Shown here: one piece after another, positions 1 to 8,148 of the stretch
How positions within the stretch are numbered: the stretch's first letter is position 1
Layout: every line of letters begins with the position of its first letter
Assembly: GCA_963205525.1 (NCBI GenBank)
Contig: CAUJJP010000193.1
Span: forward strand, 1 to 64,000
Direction: 5' to 3'
Origin: Pseudomonadota bacterium
GTDB lineage: Bacteria; Pseudomonadota; Gammaproteobacteria; Burkholderiales; Burkholderiaceae
DNA: 64,000 bases
Notes under the pieces: generated by a model
Databases searched by the model: none
What the model was told of the DNA's origin: nothing
The model's input: the letters and a program-made list of their open reading frames with translations, nothing else
Made by a program: the position numbers and the translations under genes

Positions 1-571
1 ACCAGCGCCTGGAACGACTTGCTCAGGCTGTGGCCCGACGCGTAGTCGGGCGTGATCAGGTTCCAGCTCTTGATGCCGCTGGCCTTGACGTAGTCCTCCA
101 TCAGCTTGGTCGTCACAGCATGGGGCGTGCTGACCCGGAAGTAATTCGGGTGGCAGGCCTTGCCCATCAGGTCGGTGCTCTCGGCATAGTGGTCGATGAA
201 GAGCACGTTCAGGTCCGACAGCTTGGGCACCAGCGCCAGCGAGTGCGAGCTGAGGGTCTGGCCGAGGATCAGGCTGACCCCGTTCTGCTGCACCAGGCGC
301 GTCGCCGCCGCCACGGCCGCCGCGGGGCTGCCGTTGTGGGCCTGGACCACGATCTCGAATTTGCGGCCGTTGGCGCCACCTTCGGCGTTCAGGATAGCCG
401 CCGCCGTCTTCGCGGCCTGGTCGATCAGGTTGGCGTAGCTGGCGAAGGGGCCGCTCTCGATCGTCATCAGGCCGACCTTGATCGGCCCGCCGTCCTGGCC
501 GAGGGCCACAGCGGGGCGGCGGCCAGCGACAGCGCGGCAACGGCGGCACGACGGCGGTTGAGGTTCAACAT
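1..571 (-). pseudogene. ABC transporter substrate-binding protein, partial and frameshifted
   Basis: The gene is cut by the left window edge. An ATG at 571 with a GGAG ribosome site 8 bases upstream opens a signal peptide (MLNLNRRRAAVAALSLAAA). The frame is then lost at a run of four C's (coding strand; G's at 513-516). One extra C there would restore a mature protein beginning about QDGGPIKVGLMTIESGPF. The visible remainder, to SLSKSFQALV, stays open and follows the intact neighbour at 644-1849 almost residue for residue (EGGANGR, GQTLSSHSLALVPKL, HPNYFR, PDYASGHS). The family is the type I periplasmic leucine/aromatic-acid binding proteins (Peripla_BP_6). The break may be a real one-base deletion or a homopolymer sequencing error. 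Confidence 0.75.
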
Positions 572-643
572 GGTGTGTACTCCGGGGCGATTCGAGGTGT
601 CGGGAACGGCGGGGTGGCCGGCGGACCTGCCCCCGTCAGGGGC

Positions 644-1849
644 TCAGCCCTGCTGCGCCTTGCATTCGGGGTTGGGTGCCGGATAGGTCTCGGAGCCGGG
701 CTTCACGACCTTCATCACGAAGGTGTTCTTGCCACCGGGGCTCTTGACCACCTGCGCCATACCGCTCTGGCGGATCAGGTGGTGATCGGCGGCGCGCATC
801 TCGATGCCCTTGCCGAAGATCATGTCGATCTTCAGGCCCTCGAGCGCCTTGCGCACCTTGGCGACGTCGGTCGACCCCGCCTTCACGACGCCGGCACGGT
901 AGGTCTCCAGCGCGGCCATGATGTCGGCGTCGGTGTAGAAGGGCCGGCGCTTGGCGTGCAGCACGAACTCCTTCACATACTTGGCATTGCGCTCGCCAGG
1001 CAGGTCGGCCGTCCAGCTCAGGTTGTTGACGACGCCGAGCACGTTGTCGCCATGGGCGTCGAGCTGGAAGTCGGTGGCGAAGCCGTTGCCGAGCACCACC
1101 TTGTATTTGTCGAACAGGCCGAACTGCTTGGCCTGCTTGGCGAACGACTGGCCGTCGCTCATGAACAGCGTGACCATGATGGCGTCGGCCGGCTTGGTCA
1201 GCTGCGAGATGTGGGTGCCGAAGTCGGAGGTGCCGATGGGCGCGAACAGGTTCTGCTGCACGCTGCCGCCCAGCGAGCCCACCAGGGTCTGGAAGGACTT
1301 GCTGAAGCTGTGGCCCGAGGCGTAGTCGGGCGAGATCAGGTTCCAGGTCTTGACGCCGCTGGCCTTGACATAGTCCTCCATCACCCGGGTGATCACCGCA
1401 TCGGGCGTGTTGATGCGGAAATAGTTCGGGTGGCAGCCCTTCCCCATCAGTTCGTTGCTCTGGGCATAGTGGTCGAGAAAAATGACGTTGAGGTCGGTCA
1501 GCTTGGGCACCAGCGCCAGCGAATGCGAGCTCAGGGTCTGCCCCATCAGCAGGCTCACGCCGCCCTGCTGCGCCAGGCGGGTGGCCGCGGCGACGGCAGC
1601 CGCCGGTGTGCCACTGTGGGCCTGCACCACGATCTCGAACGGGCGCCCGTTGGCTCCCCCCTCGGCGTTGAGGATGGCGGCGGCGGTCCTGGCGCCCTGC
1701 TCCACCAGGTTGGCGTAGGCGGCAAATGGGCCGCTGTCGATCGTCAGCACGCCGACCTTGATCGGCGCATTCGCCTGGGCAAAGGCCAGAGGTGCAGCCG
1801 CCAGCGAGACGACGGCGGCGGCGAGGCGGCGGCGGGTGAGCGTGAGCAT
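644..1849 (-). CDS. ABC transporter substrate-binding protein (Peripla_BP_6, Liv type)
   Basis: This 401-residue periplasmic binding protein has a signal peptide with an RRR start and an AFA cleavage site near residue 24. The mature part starts APIKVGVLTIDSGPF, typical of Liv-type receptors for amino acids, aromatic acids or other carboxylates. The ATG at 1849 has GGAG 8 bases upstream. It is a tandem paralogue of the broken gene at 1-571, with 72 bases between them. No permease or ATPase gene adjoins, so it may use the Liv-type core encoded at 28352-33213; that is inference. A copy of the recurring palindrome lies 37 bases upstream. The ligand cannot be read from the sequence. Confidence 0.88.
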   Translation of the reverse strand: MLTLTRRRLAAAVVSLAAAPLAFAQANAPIKVGVLTIDSGPFAAYANLVEQGARTAAAILNAEGGANGRPFEIVVQAHSGTPAAAVAAATRLAQQGGVSLLMGQTLSSHSLALVPKLTDLNVIFLDHYAQSNELMGKGCHPNYFRINTPDAVITRVMEDYVKASGVKTWNLISPDYASGHSFSKSFQTLVGSLGGSVQQNLFAPIGTSDFGTHISQLTKPADAIMVTLFMSDGQSFAKQAKQFGLFDKYKVVLGNGFATDFQLDAHGDNVLGVVNNLSWTADLPGERNAKYVKEFVLHAKRRPFYTDADIMAALETYRAGVVKAGSTDVAKVRKALEGLKIDMIFGKGIEMRAADHHLIRQSGMAQVVKSPGGKNTFVMKVVKPGSETYPAPNPECKAQQG

Positions 1850-1885
1850 GGGCTTGTCTCCGGTAGGGGGCTGGACGCCAGTAAT

Positions 1886-1903
1886 CCGTGCACTAGCGTA
1901 TGG
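1886..1903. promoter_or_regulatory. Recurring palindrome, copy 1
   Basis: CCGTGCACTAGCGTATGG. The arms CGTGCAC and GCGTATG around a TA centre match 11 of 14 positions of the shared half-site CGTACGC and its complement. It lies 37 bases upstream of the start of the binding-protein gene (644-1849), where a repressor would block transcription. Assignment as an operator is inference from its recurrence. Confidence 0.55.
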
Positions 1904-2022
1904 TATGTATGCGAGACTAAACCATTCATTCCGGCTGTCAACGGGGTGAACCCCCTGGCAAACCCGCGGTGACGACGTTTCCGGGCTGCTGTGATGAACC
2001 GTCAGGGCCGGACACGCCCGCG

Positions 2023-2517
2023 TCAGCCCTCGCGCCCGCTGGACATCTCGGCAAACAGCGGCCGCGGCGAGTTGCGCAGCTCGATCTGCACCTCAGCGTC
2101 CATCGCCTGCCGCAGCAGGCCCTCGACGGCGGCCTGGGTCTCGGCCGGCAGCGCGCGGCCCTCGGCGTCCAGCCACTGCAGCAGCTCGCCGATGGCCTGG
2201 TTGCCGGCGTCGCGCCGCGACAGCAGCTCGGCGACCGGCGTCGACACCGGCAGCGCCGAGCACGGCAGCGCCGGCAGGCTGGCCGCCGCGGGCGTACCGG
2301 CCACGCATGCGCGCACGGCGTCCAGCGCTTGCTGCTGTGCGGCCATCTGCTGCAGCAGGAAGCCGGCCGACCAGTCGGCGCGCACCTTGAAGGTATTGAG
2401 CAGGTTGATGACGCCGAATACCTGGCCGCGCGCGAAGTCGTCGTCCAGGCGCGTCAGCACCTCCTGGCGCAAGGTGGCACACATGCCGTCGATGAGGCGC
2501 GCGAAGGAGTTGTTCAT
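2023..2517 (-). CDS. Small helical protein coupled to APH-type kinase (LvaB-like role proposed)
   Basis: This 164-residue protein has no signal peptide or membrane segment and is predicted to be mostly helical (MNNSFARLIDGMCATLRQEV at the N terminus). I do not recognise a catalytic motif. Its ATG overlaps the stop of the upstream kinase gene (ATGA at 2514-2517), so the two are probably made in equal amounts. In the levulinate pathway of Pseudomonas putida, the kinase LvaA needs a small partner, LvaB, encoded next to it. I propose the same role here from position and size, not from sequence identity. It may belong to the DUF6285 group, but I am unsure. Confidence 0.7.
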   Translation of the reverse strand: MNNSFARLIDGMCATLRQEVLTRLDDDFARGQVFGVINLLNTFKVRADWSAGFLLQQMAAQQQALDAVRACVAGTPAAASLPALPCSALPVSTPVAELLSRRDAGNQAIGELLQWLDAEGRALPAETQAAVEGLLRQAMDAEVQIELRNSPRPLFAEMSSGREG

Positions 2518-3548
2518 GCGGGGCCCTCGATCGTCTTCACCATCTGCCGCAGGCAGGTGGCGATCTGGCTGCCCATCGCGGGCATGCGCAGGTCGTTGAA
2601 GCGGCCCTCCTCGAAGCAGCGTGCCGCCGCCATGTGCGTGGCAGCGAGCTTGAGCAGCGAGAAGGCCTGGTAATAGCGCACCGATTCCATCGACACCGCG
2701 ATGCCCGAGCGCTCGGCATAGAGGCCGTAGAACAGGTCGGGCTCGGCCAGGCGGCCGATGTAGGGCGTGCCGCCCTTGTACATGGGCATGCTGGCCCAGG
2801 CCAGGTCCTCGTGCGGGTCGCCCAGGTGCACGAGTTCCCAGTCCAGGATGGCGGTGATGCTGCCGTCCACCTGCAGGAAGTTGCCGGTGCGGTAGTCGCC
2901 ATGCACGATGGTCACGCGCGGTGCGCGCGGGCAATGGGCCTTCAGCCAGCGCAGACCCCAGTCGGCCAGAGGGTAGGGGCGCATCTGCCAGCGGCGGATC
3001 AGAGCCTCCCAGGTCTGCACGCTGCGCAGTGCGGCATTGCCCTCGTCCACGTCGCCGGCCATCGCGGCGATTGGCCTGGCGCGCCAGTCCACGCGGTGCA
3101 GCGCGGCCAGGCTGTCGATGAACTGGTGCGCCAGGCGGATGCGCAGCCCCTCCTCCAGCGGCGGCTCGCTGGGCGACACCCAGGGCACGACGGCCTCGCC
3201 TTCGGCCTTGTCGGAAAAGAGAAAGGGCGCGCCGAGGATCGCCGGGTCGTCGCTGTGCCAGAAGGCGCGCGGAACGGCCACGCCGCTGCCTTCGAGCGAC
3301 TGCATCGCACGCACCTGCGGCAAGGCGCTGTAGGGCGCAAAGAGGCCGTCGTCGGGGCCCAGGCGCAGGATCAGCTCGCGCTCGCCGCCATCGTCGTCGA
3401 GCCCTGACACCGGCACCAGGTAGGTCAGCCAAGAGAAGCCGACCGGAAAGCGGCGGATGCGGCGCACGCCCACGGTTCGGCCGGCCTGCTCGGTCAGGTA
3501 GGCGGCAATGCGTGCCGTGAGTTCTTCGTCGGTGCCGATGGCGCTCAT
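2514..3548 (-). CDS. APH/choline-kinase-type phosphotransferase (LvaA/ACAD10-11 kinase-like)
   Basis: This 344-residue cytoplasmic kinase-fold protein has the catalytic-loop motif HGDYRTGN with Asp218, followed by the metal-binding ILDWE motif. An N-terminal lobe (FPVGFSWLTYLV) precedes it. Proteins of this type next to acyl-CoA dehydrogenases resemble the kinase domains of ACAD10/ACAD11 and LvaA, which phosphorylate hydroxyacyl-CoA substrates; the substrate here is inferred. The start at 3548 overlaps the stop of the phosphatase gene (ATGA), and its own stop overlaps the small-protein start. It is the third gene of a four-gene operon from 5323 to 2023. An antibiotic-resistance role is unlikely in this context. 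Confidence 0.88.
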   Translation of the reverse strand: MSAIGTDEELTARIAAYLTEQAGRTVGVRRIRRFPVGFSWLTYLVPVSGLDDDGGERELILRLGPDDGLFAPYSALPQVRAMQSLEGSGVAVPRAFWHSDDPAILGAPFLFSDKAEGEAVVPWVSPSEPPLEEGLRIRLAHQFIDSLAALHRVDWRARPIAAMAGDVDEGNAALRSVQTWEALIRRWQMRPYPLADWGLRWLKAHCPRAPRVTIVHGDYRTGNFLQVDGSITAILDWELVHLGDPHEDLAWASMPMYKGGTPYIGRLAEPDLFYGLYAERSGIAVSMESVRYYQAFSLLKLAATHMAAARCFEEGRFNDLRMPAMGSQIATCLRQMVKTIEGPA

Positions 3549-4171
3549 GGTGTGGCCGCAAGGGGCGCCGTGGCGGACAGCCACCGCTGCGCGGTTTCGT
3601 TGACGCTGACGACGTTCAGCGCGTCGGGGCGGCGCCCGTGCAGGCGCGTCAGCGAGCCATAGTGGGGCGGAAAGTGTGTCAACCGCGGCAGGCCCAGCGC
3701 ATGCGAGAGCACCAGGTTGATCGGCAGACCATGCGTGAAGACGGCCACGCGTGCCGGGGAGCCGGCCGCGGCCTCGAGCGCCATCGTCTCGGCCAGCGCC
3801 GCCAGCACCTCGGCGCGGAAGCGATCGGGCTCGCCCCCCATGTAGCGCACCGGATCGGCGAGAAACCTCACCCACTCCGCCGGGCCCTGGCCGCGCAGCG
3901 TCTCGGTGCTGCGGTAGCGATCGAGGTGGCGGTCGGCCTCGGCCCAGCCGTCGATCACCTGCACCGGCAGGCGCAGGCGTTGCGCCAGCGGCTCGGCGGT
4001 CTCGCGGGCGCGCCGCAGCGGGCTCGACACCACGTGCGTGATCGACTCGCGCGCCAGCAGCGCCGCCACCGCCTCGGCCTGCGCGCGCCCGTCGGCGCGC
4101 AGCGGCGGGTCCTGGGCATGCACCGGGTGGCCCTCGTCGGGCCGGCCGTGGCGGACCAGCAGCAGGCGCAT
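3545..4171 (-). CDS. Histidine phosphatase family protein (phosphoglycerate-mutase-like)
   Basis: This 208-residue protein begins MRLLLVRHGRPDEGHP, where RHG carries the phospho-accepting histidine. A second conserved His lies in VAVFTHGLPIN. It is a cytosolic histidine phosphatase with unknown substrate. It sits 3 bases after the acyl-CoA dehydrogenase stop and overlaps the kinase start by ATGA. A second phosphatase with the same RHG-x-P-x-EGHPVH opening lies near the second kinase (12405-13004), so kinase and phosphatase genes travel together twice. It may remove the phosphate that the kinase adds, or act on a CoA-pathway phosphate ester. Confidence 0.88.
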   Translation of the reverse strand: MRLLLVRHGRPDEGHPVHAQDPPLRADGRAQAEAVAALLARESITHVVSSPLRRARETAEPLAQRLRLPVQVIDGWAEADRHLDRYRSTETLRGQGPAEWVRFLADPVRYMGGEPDRFRAEVLAALAETMALEAAAGSPARVAVFTHGLPINLVLSHALGLPRLTHFPPHYGSLTRLHGRRPDALNVVSVNETAQRWLSATAPLAATP

Positions 4172-4174
4172 CGC

Positions 4175-5323
4175 TCAGTACTGCACGGCCGTGCGGCCGA
4201 TGCGCTCGCGGGCGATGATGAGCTTCATCACCGCGGCGGTGCCGTCGCCGATCTCCAGGCCCATGACGTCGCGCATGCGCTGCTGGTGCGGCAGGTCCTT
4301 GCTCCAGCCGTAGTGGCCGAAGGTCAGCAGACACTGGTGGATGATGTCGACCGCATAGCGCGGGCCCATCCATTTGCACATCGCCGCTTCCTTGGTGTGC
4401 GGCAGGCCGGCGTCGCGCAGCGCCAGCGTGTGATAGCAGAGCTGGCGGATCGCCTCGATCTGCGACTCGGCCTCGGCCAGCGGAAAGGTCACGCCCTGGA
4501 ACTGGCCGATCGGGCGGCCGAAGGCCTCGCGCTCCTTCGTGTAGGCCCAGGCCTCGTCCAGGCTGGCCTGCGCGGCCCCGCAGGCCTGCAGGCCGATGAG
4601 CGCGCGGCTGTAGTCGAAGCCCTGCATCACCTGCGTGAAGCCCTTGCCCTCGTCGCCCAGCATGTGGTCGGCAGGGACACGCACGTCGTCGAAGAAGACC
4701 TGGCCGCGGCCGATGACGGCGCTGCCAAGGTCGTCGAACTTCAGCGTCTGGATGCCCGGCGTCGAGGCCGGGATGAAGAAGGCGCTGACGCCCTTGGCGC
4801 CCTGCTCCGGCGTGCCGGTGCGCGCGAAGACCAGGTAGGCGTCGGCGCGGTCGGCGAAGGTGATGCTGGTCTTTTCGCCGTTGAGCACCCAGTGATCACC
4901 GTCGCGCCTCGCCTTCAACTGCAGGTTGGACGCGTCGGAGCCGCCGCGCGGCTCGGTCAGGCAGATGGCGACGATGGCCTCGCCGCGCGTCATCTTGGGC
5001 ACCCACAGGTCTCGCACCGCGGCCTGGGCATGACGGATCAGGATGGCACCGTTGAGCGAGATGCCCACGGGGACGGCGCTGATGTTGAAGTCGCCGTAGG
5101 CCAGCGCCTCGGCCACCAGGCCGGTGGTGACGCCGTCCATGCCCATGCCACCCTGGGCCTCGGGCAGGTCCATGCCGAGGAAGCCCAGGCGCCCCAGCTC
5201 GGCCACCAGACCACGGTCGAGGATGCCGTCCTTGTCGCGCTTCTGGTAGCCCGGCAGCAGCACCTCGCGGGCAAAGCGGCGGGCCGATTCCTGCAGCGCC
5301 TTCTGGTCGTCGTTGAGTACCAT
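4175..5323 (-). CDS. Acyl-CoA dehydrogenase with Asp at the usual Glu positions
   Basis: This 382-residue FAD enzyme would oxidise an acyl-CoA at the alpha-beta bond and pass electrons to ETF. The family signatures are present (LTEPRGGSD, FGRPIGQFQG, CLLTFGHYGW). The two positions that normally supply the catalytic base hold Asp: DYSRA (Asp237) in place of ERL, and GDGT (Asp360) in place of EGT. This variant pattern occurs in some alicyclic acyl-CoA dehydrogenases; similarity to AliB is my impression, not tested. The ATG at 5323 is preferred to a TTG at 5341 because of the GGAG 12 bases upstream. It is the first gene of the operon, 36 bases downstream of a recurring palindrome. Confidence 0.9.
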   Translation of the reverse strand: MVLNDDQKALQESARRFAREVLLPGYQKRDKDGILDRGLVAELGRLGFLGMDLPEAQGGMGMDGVTTGLVAEALAYGDFNISAVPVGISLNGAILIRHAQAAVRDLWVPKMTRGEAIVAICLTEPRGGSDASNLQLKARRDGDHWVLNGEKTSITFADRADAYLVFARTGTPEQGAKGVSAFFIPASTPGIQTLKFDDLGSAVIGRGQVFFDDVRVPADHMLGDEGKGFTQVMQGFDYSRALIGLQACGAAQASLDEAWAYTKEREAFGRPIGQFQGVTFPLAEAESQIEAIRQLCYHTLALRDAGLPHTKEAAMCKWMGPRYAVDIIHQCLLTFGHYGWSKDLPHQQRMRDVMGLEIGDGTAAVMKLIIARERIGRTAVQY

Positions 5324-5358
5324 CGCGTCACCGCTCTCCAAAGTCGTCGATCAACACA

Positions 5359-5376
5359 TCATACACTAGCGTACGA
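5359..5376. promoter_or_regulatory. Recurring palindrome, copy 2
   Basis: TCATACACTAGCGTACGA. The right arm GCGTACG is a perfect half-site; the left arm CATACAC matches 5 of 7. It lies 36 bases upstream of the acyl-CoA dehydrogenase that heads the kinase/phosphatase operon, and downstream of the TRAP permease gene. A predicted operator, from recurrence only. Confidence 0.6.
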
Positions 5377-5426
5377 TAAAGATCGACTCAGGGTCAGCCC
5401 GAGGTGACCGCCGGCGCGGCGGCCCT

Positions 5427-6728
5427 TCAGACCTTGTCGAACAGCAGGTTCGGCAGCCACAGCACGACCCCCGGCAGCGCGGCCAGCAGCACGATGCGGA
5501 CGATGTCCACGGTGATGAAAGGCATCATGCCCTGCACGATGGTCTTCATCGGGATGTCGGGCGCCACCGAGCGGATGACGAACAGGTTGACGCCGATGGG
5601 GGGCGTGATGAGGCCGATCTCCGTGGCCACCACGACGATGATGCCGAACCACACCGGGTCGTAGCCGAGCCCGGTGACGATGGGGAAGAACATCGGCACC
5701 GTGATGAGGATCAGCGACAGGCTCTCCAGCAGGCAGCCCAGCACGATGTAGATCCCGATGATGATCAGGATCACGCCGAAGGGGCTGGCACCGCTGGCCT
5801 TGACCAGCGCCTCGAGACCCTTGTGCACGCCGGTGAGGTTGATGTACTCGACGAACATCGAGGCCCCCAGCACGATGCCGATCATCGAGGCCGAGACGAG
5901 CGCACTGTCGACGATCACACGGCCGATGTCGCCCCAGCTCATGCCGCGGCGGGCGATGGCGAAGATCATGGCCCCGGTGGCTCCGATGCCGGCGGCCTCT
6001 GTGGCAGTGAAGAAGCCGCCGTAGATGCCGCCCATCACCAGGGCGAACAGCGCCACCACCGGCCACAGGCCGCGCATCACGCCCATGCGTGCCGTCCAGT
6101 CGGTGGCCTCGGCCAGCGGCGCCGCCTTCGGGTCACGCCAGACCACCCATTTCACGGCCGCCATGTAGAGCAACACTGCCAGCACGCCGGGCACCAGCCC
6201 GGCTGCGAACAGCTTGCCGATGTGCGTCTGCGTATTGACGCCGTAGATGACCATGACGATCGACGGCGGGATCAGGATGCCCAGCGTGCCGCCCGCTGCC
6301 ACCGTGGCGGTGGTCAGGCGGTCGTGGTAGCCCAGGCTGCGCATGGCCGGAATGGCCACGCGCCCCATGGTTGCCGCGGTGGCCACGCTGGAGCCGCAGA
6401 TGGCACCGAAACCGCCGCAGGCGAGCACGGTAGCCATGGCGACGCCACCGCGGCGACGGCCGATGAACATCTGCGCGGCCCGGAACAACTGACCCGAGAT
6501 GCCGGCACCTGCCACCAGGTTGCCCATCAGCACGAACAGCGGCAGCACCGACAGCGAGTAGGCCATGGTCGAGCTCTGCGCGGCCATGCCCAACGTGGCC
6601 ATGGCCGGCACCCAGCCGTTCAGCAGCACCAGCCCGCCGAAGCCCACCAGCGCCAGCGCGGTGGCGATGGGCACACGCAGGAAGAGCAGCGCGAAGGCAG
6701 CGGTAAAACCGAGCAGCGCGGCGGTCAT
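5427..6728 (-). CDS. TRAP transporter large permease (DctM type)
   Basis: This 433-residue integral membrane protein has about twelve hydrophobic segments, with signatures such as GVAMATVLACGGFGAICGSS and GGTLGILIPPSI. It is the secondary-transport core that imports organic acids, driven by a sodium or proton gradient, with help from a DctQ subunit and a periplasmic DctP receptor. Its ATG at 6728 overlaps the DctQ stop (ATGA). It ends the operon that begins with 3-hydroxyacyl-CoA dehydrogenase at 10550. No DctP gene adjoins; the only one in the window is at 21229-22272. The cargo is probably a carboxylate handled by the operon enzymes. Confidence 0.93.
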   Translation of the reverse strand: MTAALLGFTAAFALLFLRVPIATALALVGFGGLVLLNGWVPAMATLGMAAQSSTMAYSLSVLPLFVLMGNLVAGAGISGQLFRAAQMFIGRRRGGVAMATVLACGGFGAICGSSVATAATMGRVAIPAMRSLGYHDRLTTATVAAGGTLGILIPPSIVMVIYGVNTQTHIGKLFAAGLVPGVLAVLLYMAAVKWVVWRDPKAAPLAEATDWTARMGVMRGLWPVVALFALVMGGIYGGFFTATEAAGIGATGAMIFAIARRGMSWGDIGRVIVDSALVSASMIGIVLGASMFVEYINLTGVHKGLEALVKASGASPFGVILIIIGIYIVLGCLLESLSLILITVPMFFPIVTGLGYDPVWFGIIVVVATEIGLITPPIGVNLFVIRSVAPDIPMKTIVQGMMPFITVDIVRIVLLAALPGVVLWLPNLLFDKV

Positions 6729-7222
6729 GTCGCGGCCCCGCCGTCTTCGCCCCAGGCCGGCTGCGCACGCCCCAGGAGGGCCGACACCGCAATGCCCAGA
6801 CAGGCCAGCGCGGCCACGGCCGCCAGACCGGCCATGGTCCACCAGGCCCAGGCCAGGGGAAACTGCAACTGGGCCGTGGCCTCGCCGCTGGCGGCCGCAC
6901 GACCCGCAAAGACCAGCGCCTGCCGCGCCAACAGGCCATAGACCATGGCCCCCACAGCGCCGGACAGCACCCACTGCAGGCGCCGCAAGGTCGCACCGGC
7001 GAGAAAGTCGAACAGGTCGACGGTGATGTCGCGCCGCCGCCAGGCCAGCAGCGGAAAGGCTAGGAAGCTCATCGCCGCGAGCAGCAGCTCGGTGAGCTCG
7101 GTGCCGGCGGCCAGCGGCCGGTTGAACAGGTTGCGGCCGATGACGTCGAAGAGCACGACGAGCATCAGACCGACCAGCGCCGTGCCGGCCAGGGCCGCGA
7201 GCAGGCGTTCGAAGTGGCGCAT
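6725..7222 (-). CDS. TRAP transporter small permease (DctQ type)
   Basis: This 165-residue protein has four predicted membrane helices and the DctQ landmarks: a FDVIGRN loop after the first helix and LLAAMSFLAFPLLAWRRRDI in the second. It is the small subunit that pairs with DctM in the inner membrane. Its stop overlaps the DctM start, so the two are coupled. It follows the PECR-like SDR gene by 25 bases in the same minus-strand operon. Confidence 0.9.
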   Translation of the reverse strand: MRHFERLLAALAGTALVGLMLVVLFDVIGRNLFNRPLAAGTELTELLLAAMSFLAFPLLAWRRRDITVDLFDFLAGATLRRLQWVLSGAVGAMVYGLLARQALVFAGRAAASGEATAQLQFPLAWAWWTMAGLAAVAALACLGIAVSALLGRAQPAWGEDGGAAT

Positions 7223-7247
7223 CAGGAGCCTCGTCCGGTTGGCGGGG

Positions 7248-8120
7248 TCAGCCGCGGTCGCGCAGCAACTCGGGCAGCACGCTGCGGTGGAAGCCCTCGA
7301 AGGGCGTGTTGTGCTGCGACGGCGCCAGCTTCCAGTAGCTGCCGCGGTTGTTCGGCGTGCCGCCGTCCACGCGCAGGCAGGTGCCGGTGACGTAGGCCGC
7401 CCCCGGCGACAACAGGTAGACGATGGCCGACGAGACCTCGGACTCGGTGCCGAAGCGCTGCAGCGGCACGGTGGGCGGGAACTCCAGGATCTTGGCCTTG
7501 GCCTCCGGCGTATAGCGGTCGAAGCCGCTGGACGCGATGCCGCCCGGCGCCACGCTGTTGACGCGCACGCCGGCCGCGGCCCATTCGCAGGCCGCGGTCT
7601 CGGTCAGCGTATACATGCCGCCGCGCGAGGCGCCGGAATGCGCGAAGTCGGGCCAGCCGTGCCAGATGTCGGCAATGATGTTGACGATAGCCCCGCCGTG
7701 CGCGCCCATCCACTGGTTGAAGGCCTCGCGCATGAAGATGAAGCCGCCGGTGAGGTTGTTGCGCACCACGGCCTCGAAGCCCTTGGTCGAGATGTCCTTC
7801 ATCGGCGATCGGTACTGGCCGCCGGCGTTGTTCACGAGTGCGTCGAGTCGGCCATGCTGCGCGAGCACCGCCTCCACGGTGGTGCGCACCTGGGCTTCCT
7901 CGCGGATGTCGCAGGCATGGGTGCTCGCCCGGCCACCGTCCTCGGCGATCTCGGCGGCCACGGCTTCGAGTTTCTCGGGCGTGCGGCCGACGAGCGCGAC
8001 GGTGGCGCCCAGCGACGACAGCTCGTGCGCGGTACAGCGGCCGATGCCGCTGCCGCCGCCGGTGACGATGACGACCTGGCCGGCAAACAGGCCGGGGCGG
8101 TAGATGCTCTGGTAGGGCAT
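7248..8120 (-). CDS. PECR-like SDR, probable enoyl- or dienoyl-CoA reductase
   Basis: This 290-residue Rossmann-fold protein has GGGSGIG for NAD(P) binding and NNAG. The usual catalytic YxxxK is replaced by an HSGASRGG segment followed by EWAAAGVRVNSVAPG. That layout matches peroxisomal trans-2-enoyl-CoA reductase (PECR), whose sequence reads HSGAARAG, so it more likely acts on enoyl-CoA than as a classic alcohol dehydrogenase. The ATG at 8120 (MPYQSIYRPG) has a GGAG upstream. It lies 28 bases after the CoA-transferase gene. Confidence 0.85.
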   Translation of the reverse strand: MPYQSIYRPGLFAGQVVIVTGGGSGIGRCTAHELSSLGATVALVGRTPEKLEAVAAEIAEDGGRASTHACDIREEAQVRTTVEAVLAQHGRLDALVNNAGGQYRSPMKDISTKGFEAVVRNNLTGGFIFMREAFNQWMGAHGGAIVNIIADIWHGWPDFAHSGASRGGMYTLTETAACEWAAAGVRVNSVAPGGIASSGFDRYTPEAKAKILEFPPTVPLQRFGTESEVSSAIVYLLSPGAAYVTGTCLRVDGGTPNNRGSYWKLAPSQHNTPFEGFHRSVLPELLRDRG

Positions 8121-8148
8121 GGCAGGGGTTCTCCGGTGGACAGGTGAA

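Noticed and set aside
30..686. Plus-strand frame opposite the first binding-protein gene
   Set aside because: The minus strand carries clear homology to the intact paralogue, and the plus frame crosses the intergenic region with no recognisable protein.
1943..1954. GGGG-TGAA-CCCC hairpin as a terminator of the operon ending at 2023
   Set aside because: The stem is only four base pairs with no T-run, and it sits close to the neighbouring promoter.
2514..3548. Aminoglycoside phosphotransferase as antibiotic resistance
   Set aside because: The fold is shared, but the context of acyl-CoA dehydrogenases and three related kinases points to metabolism.
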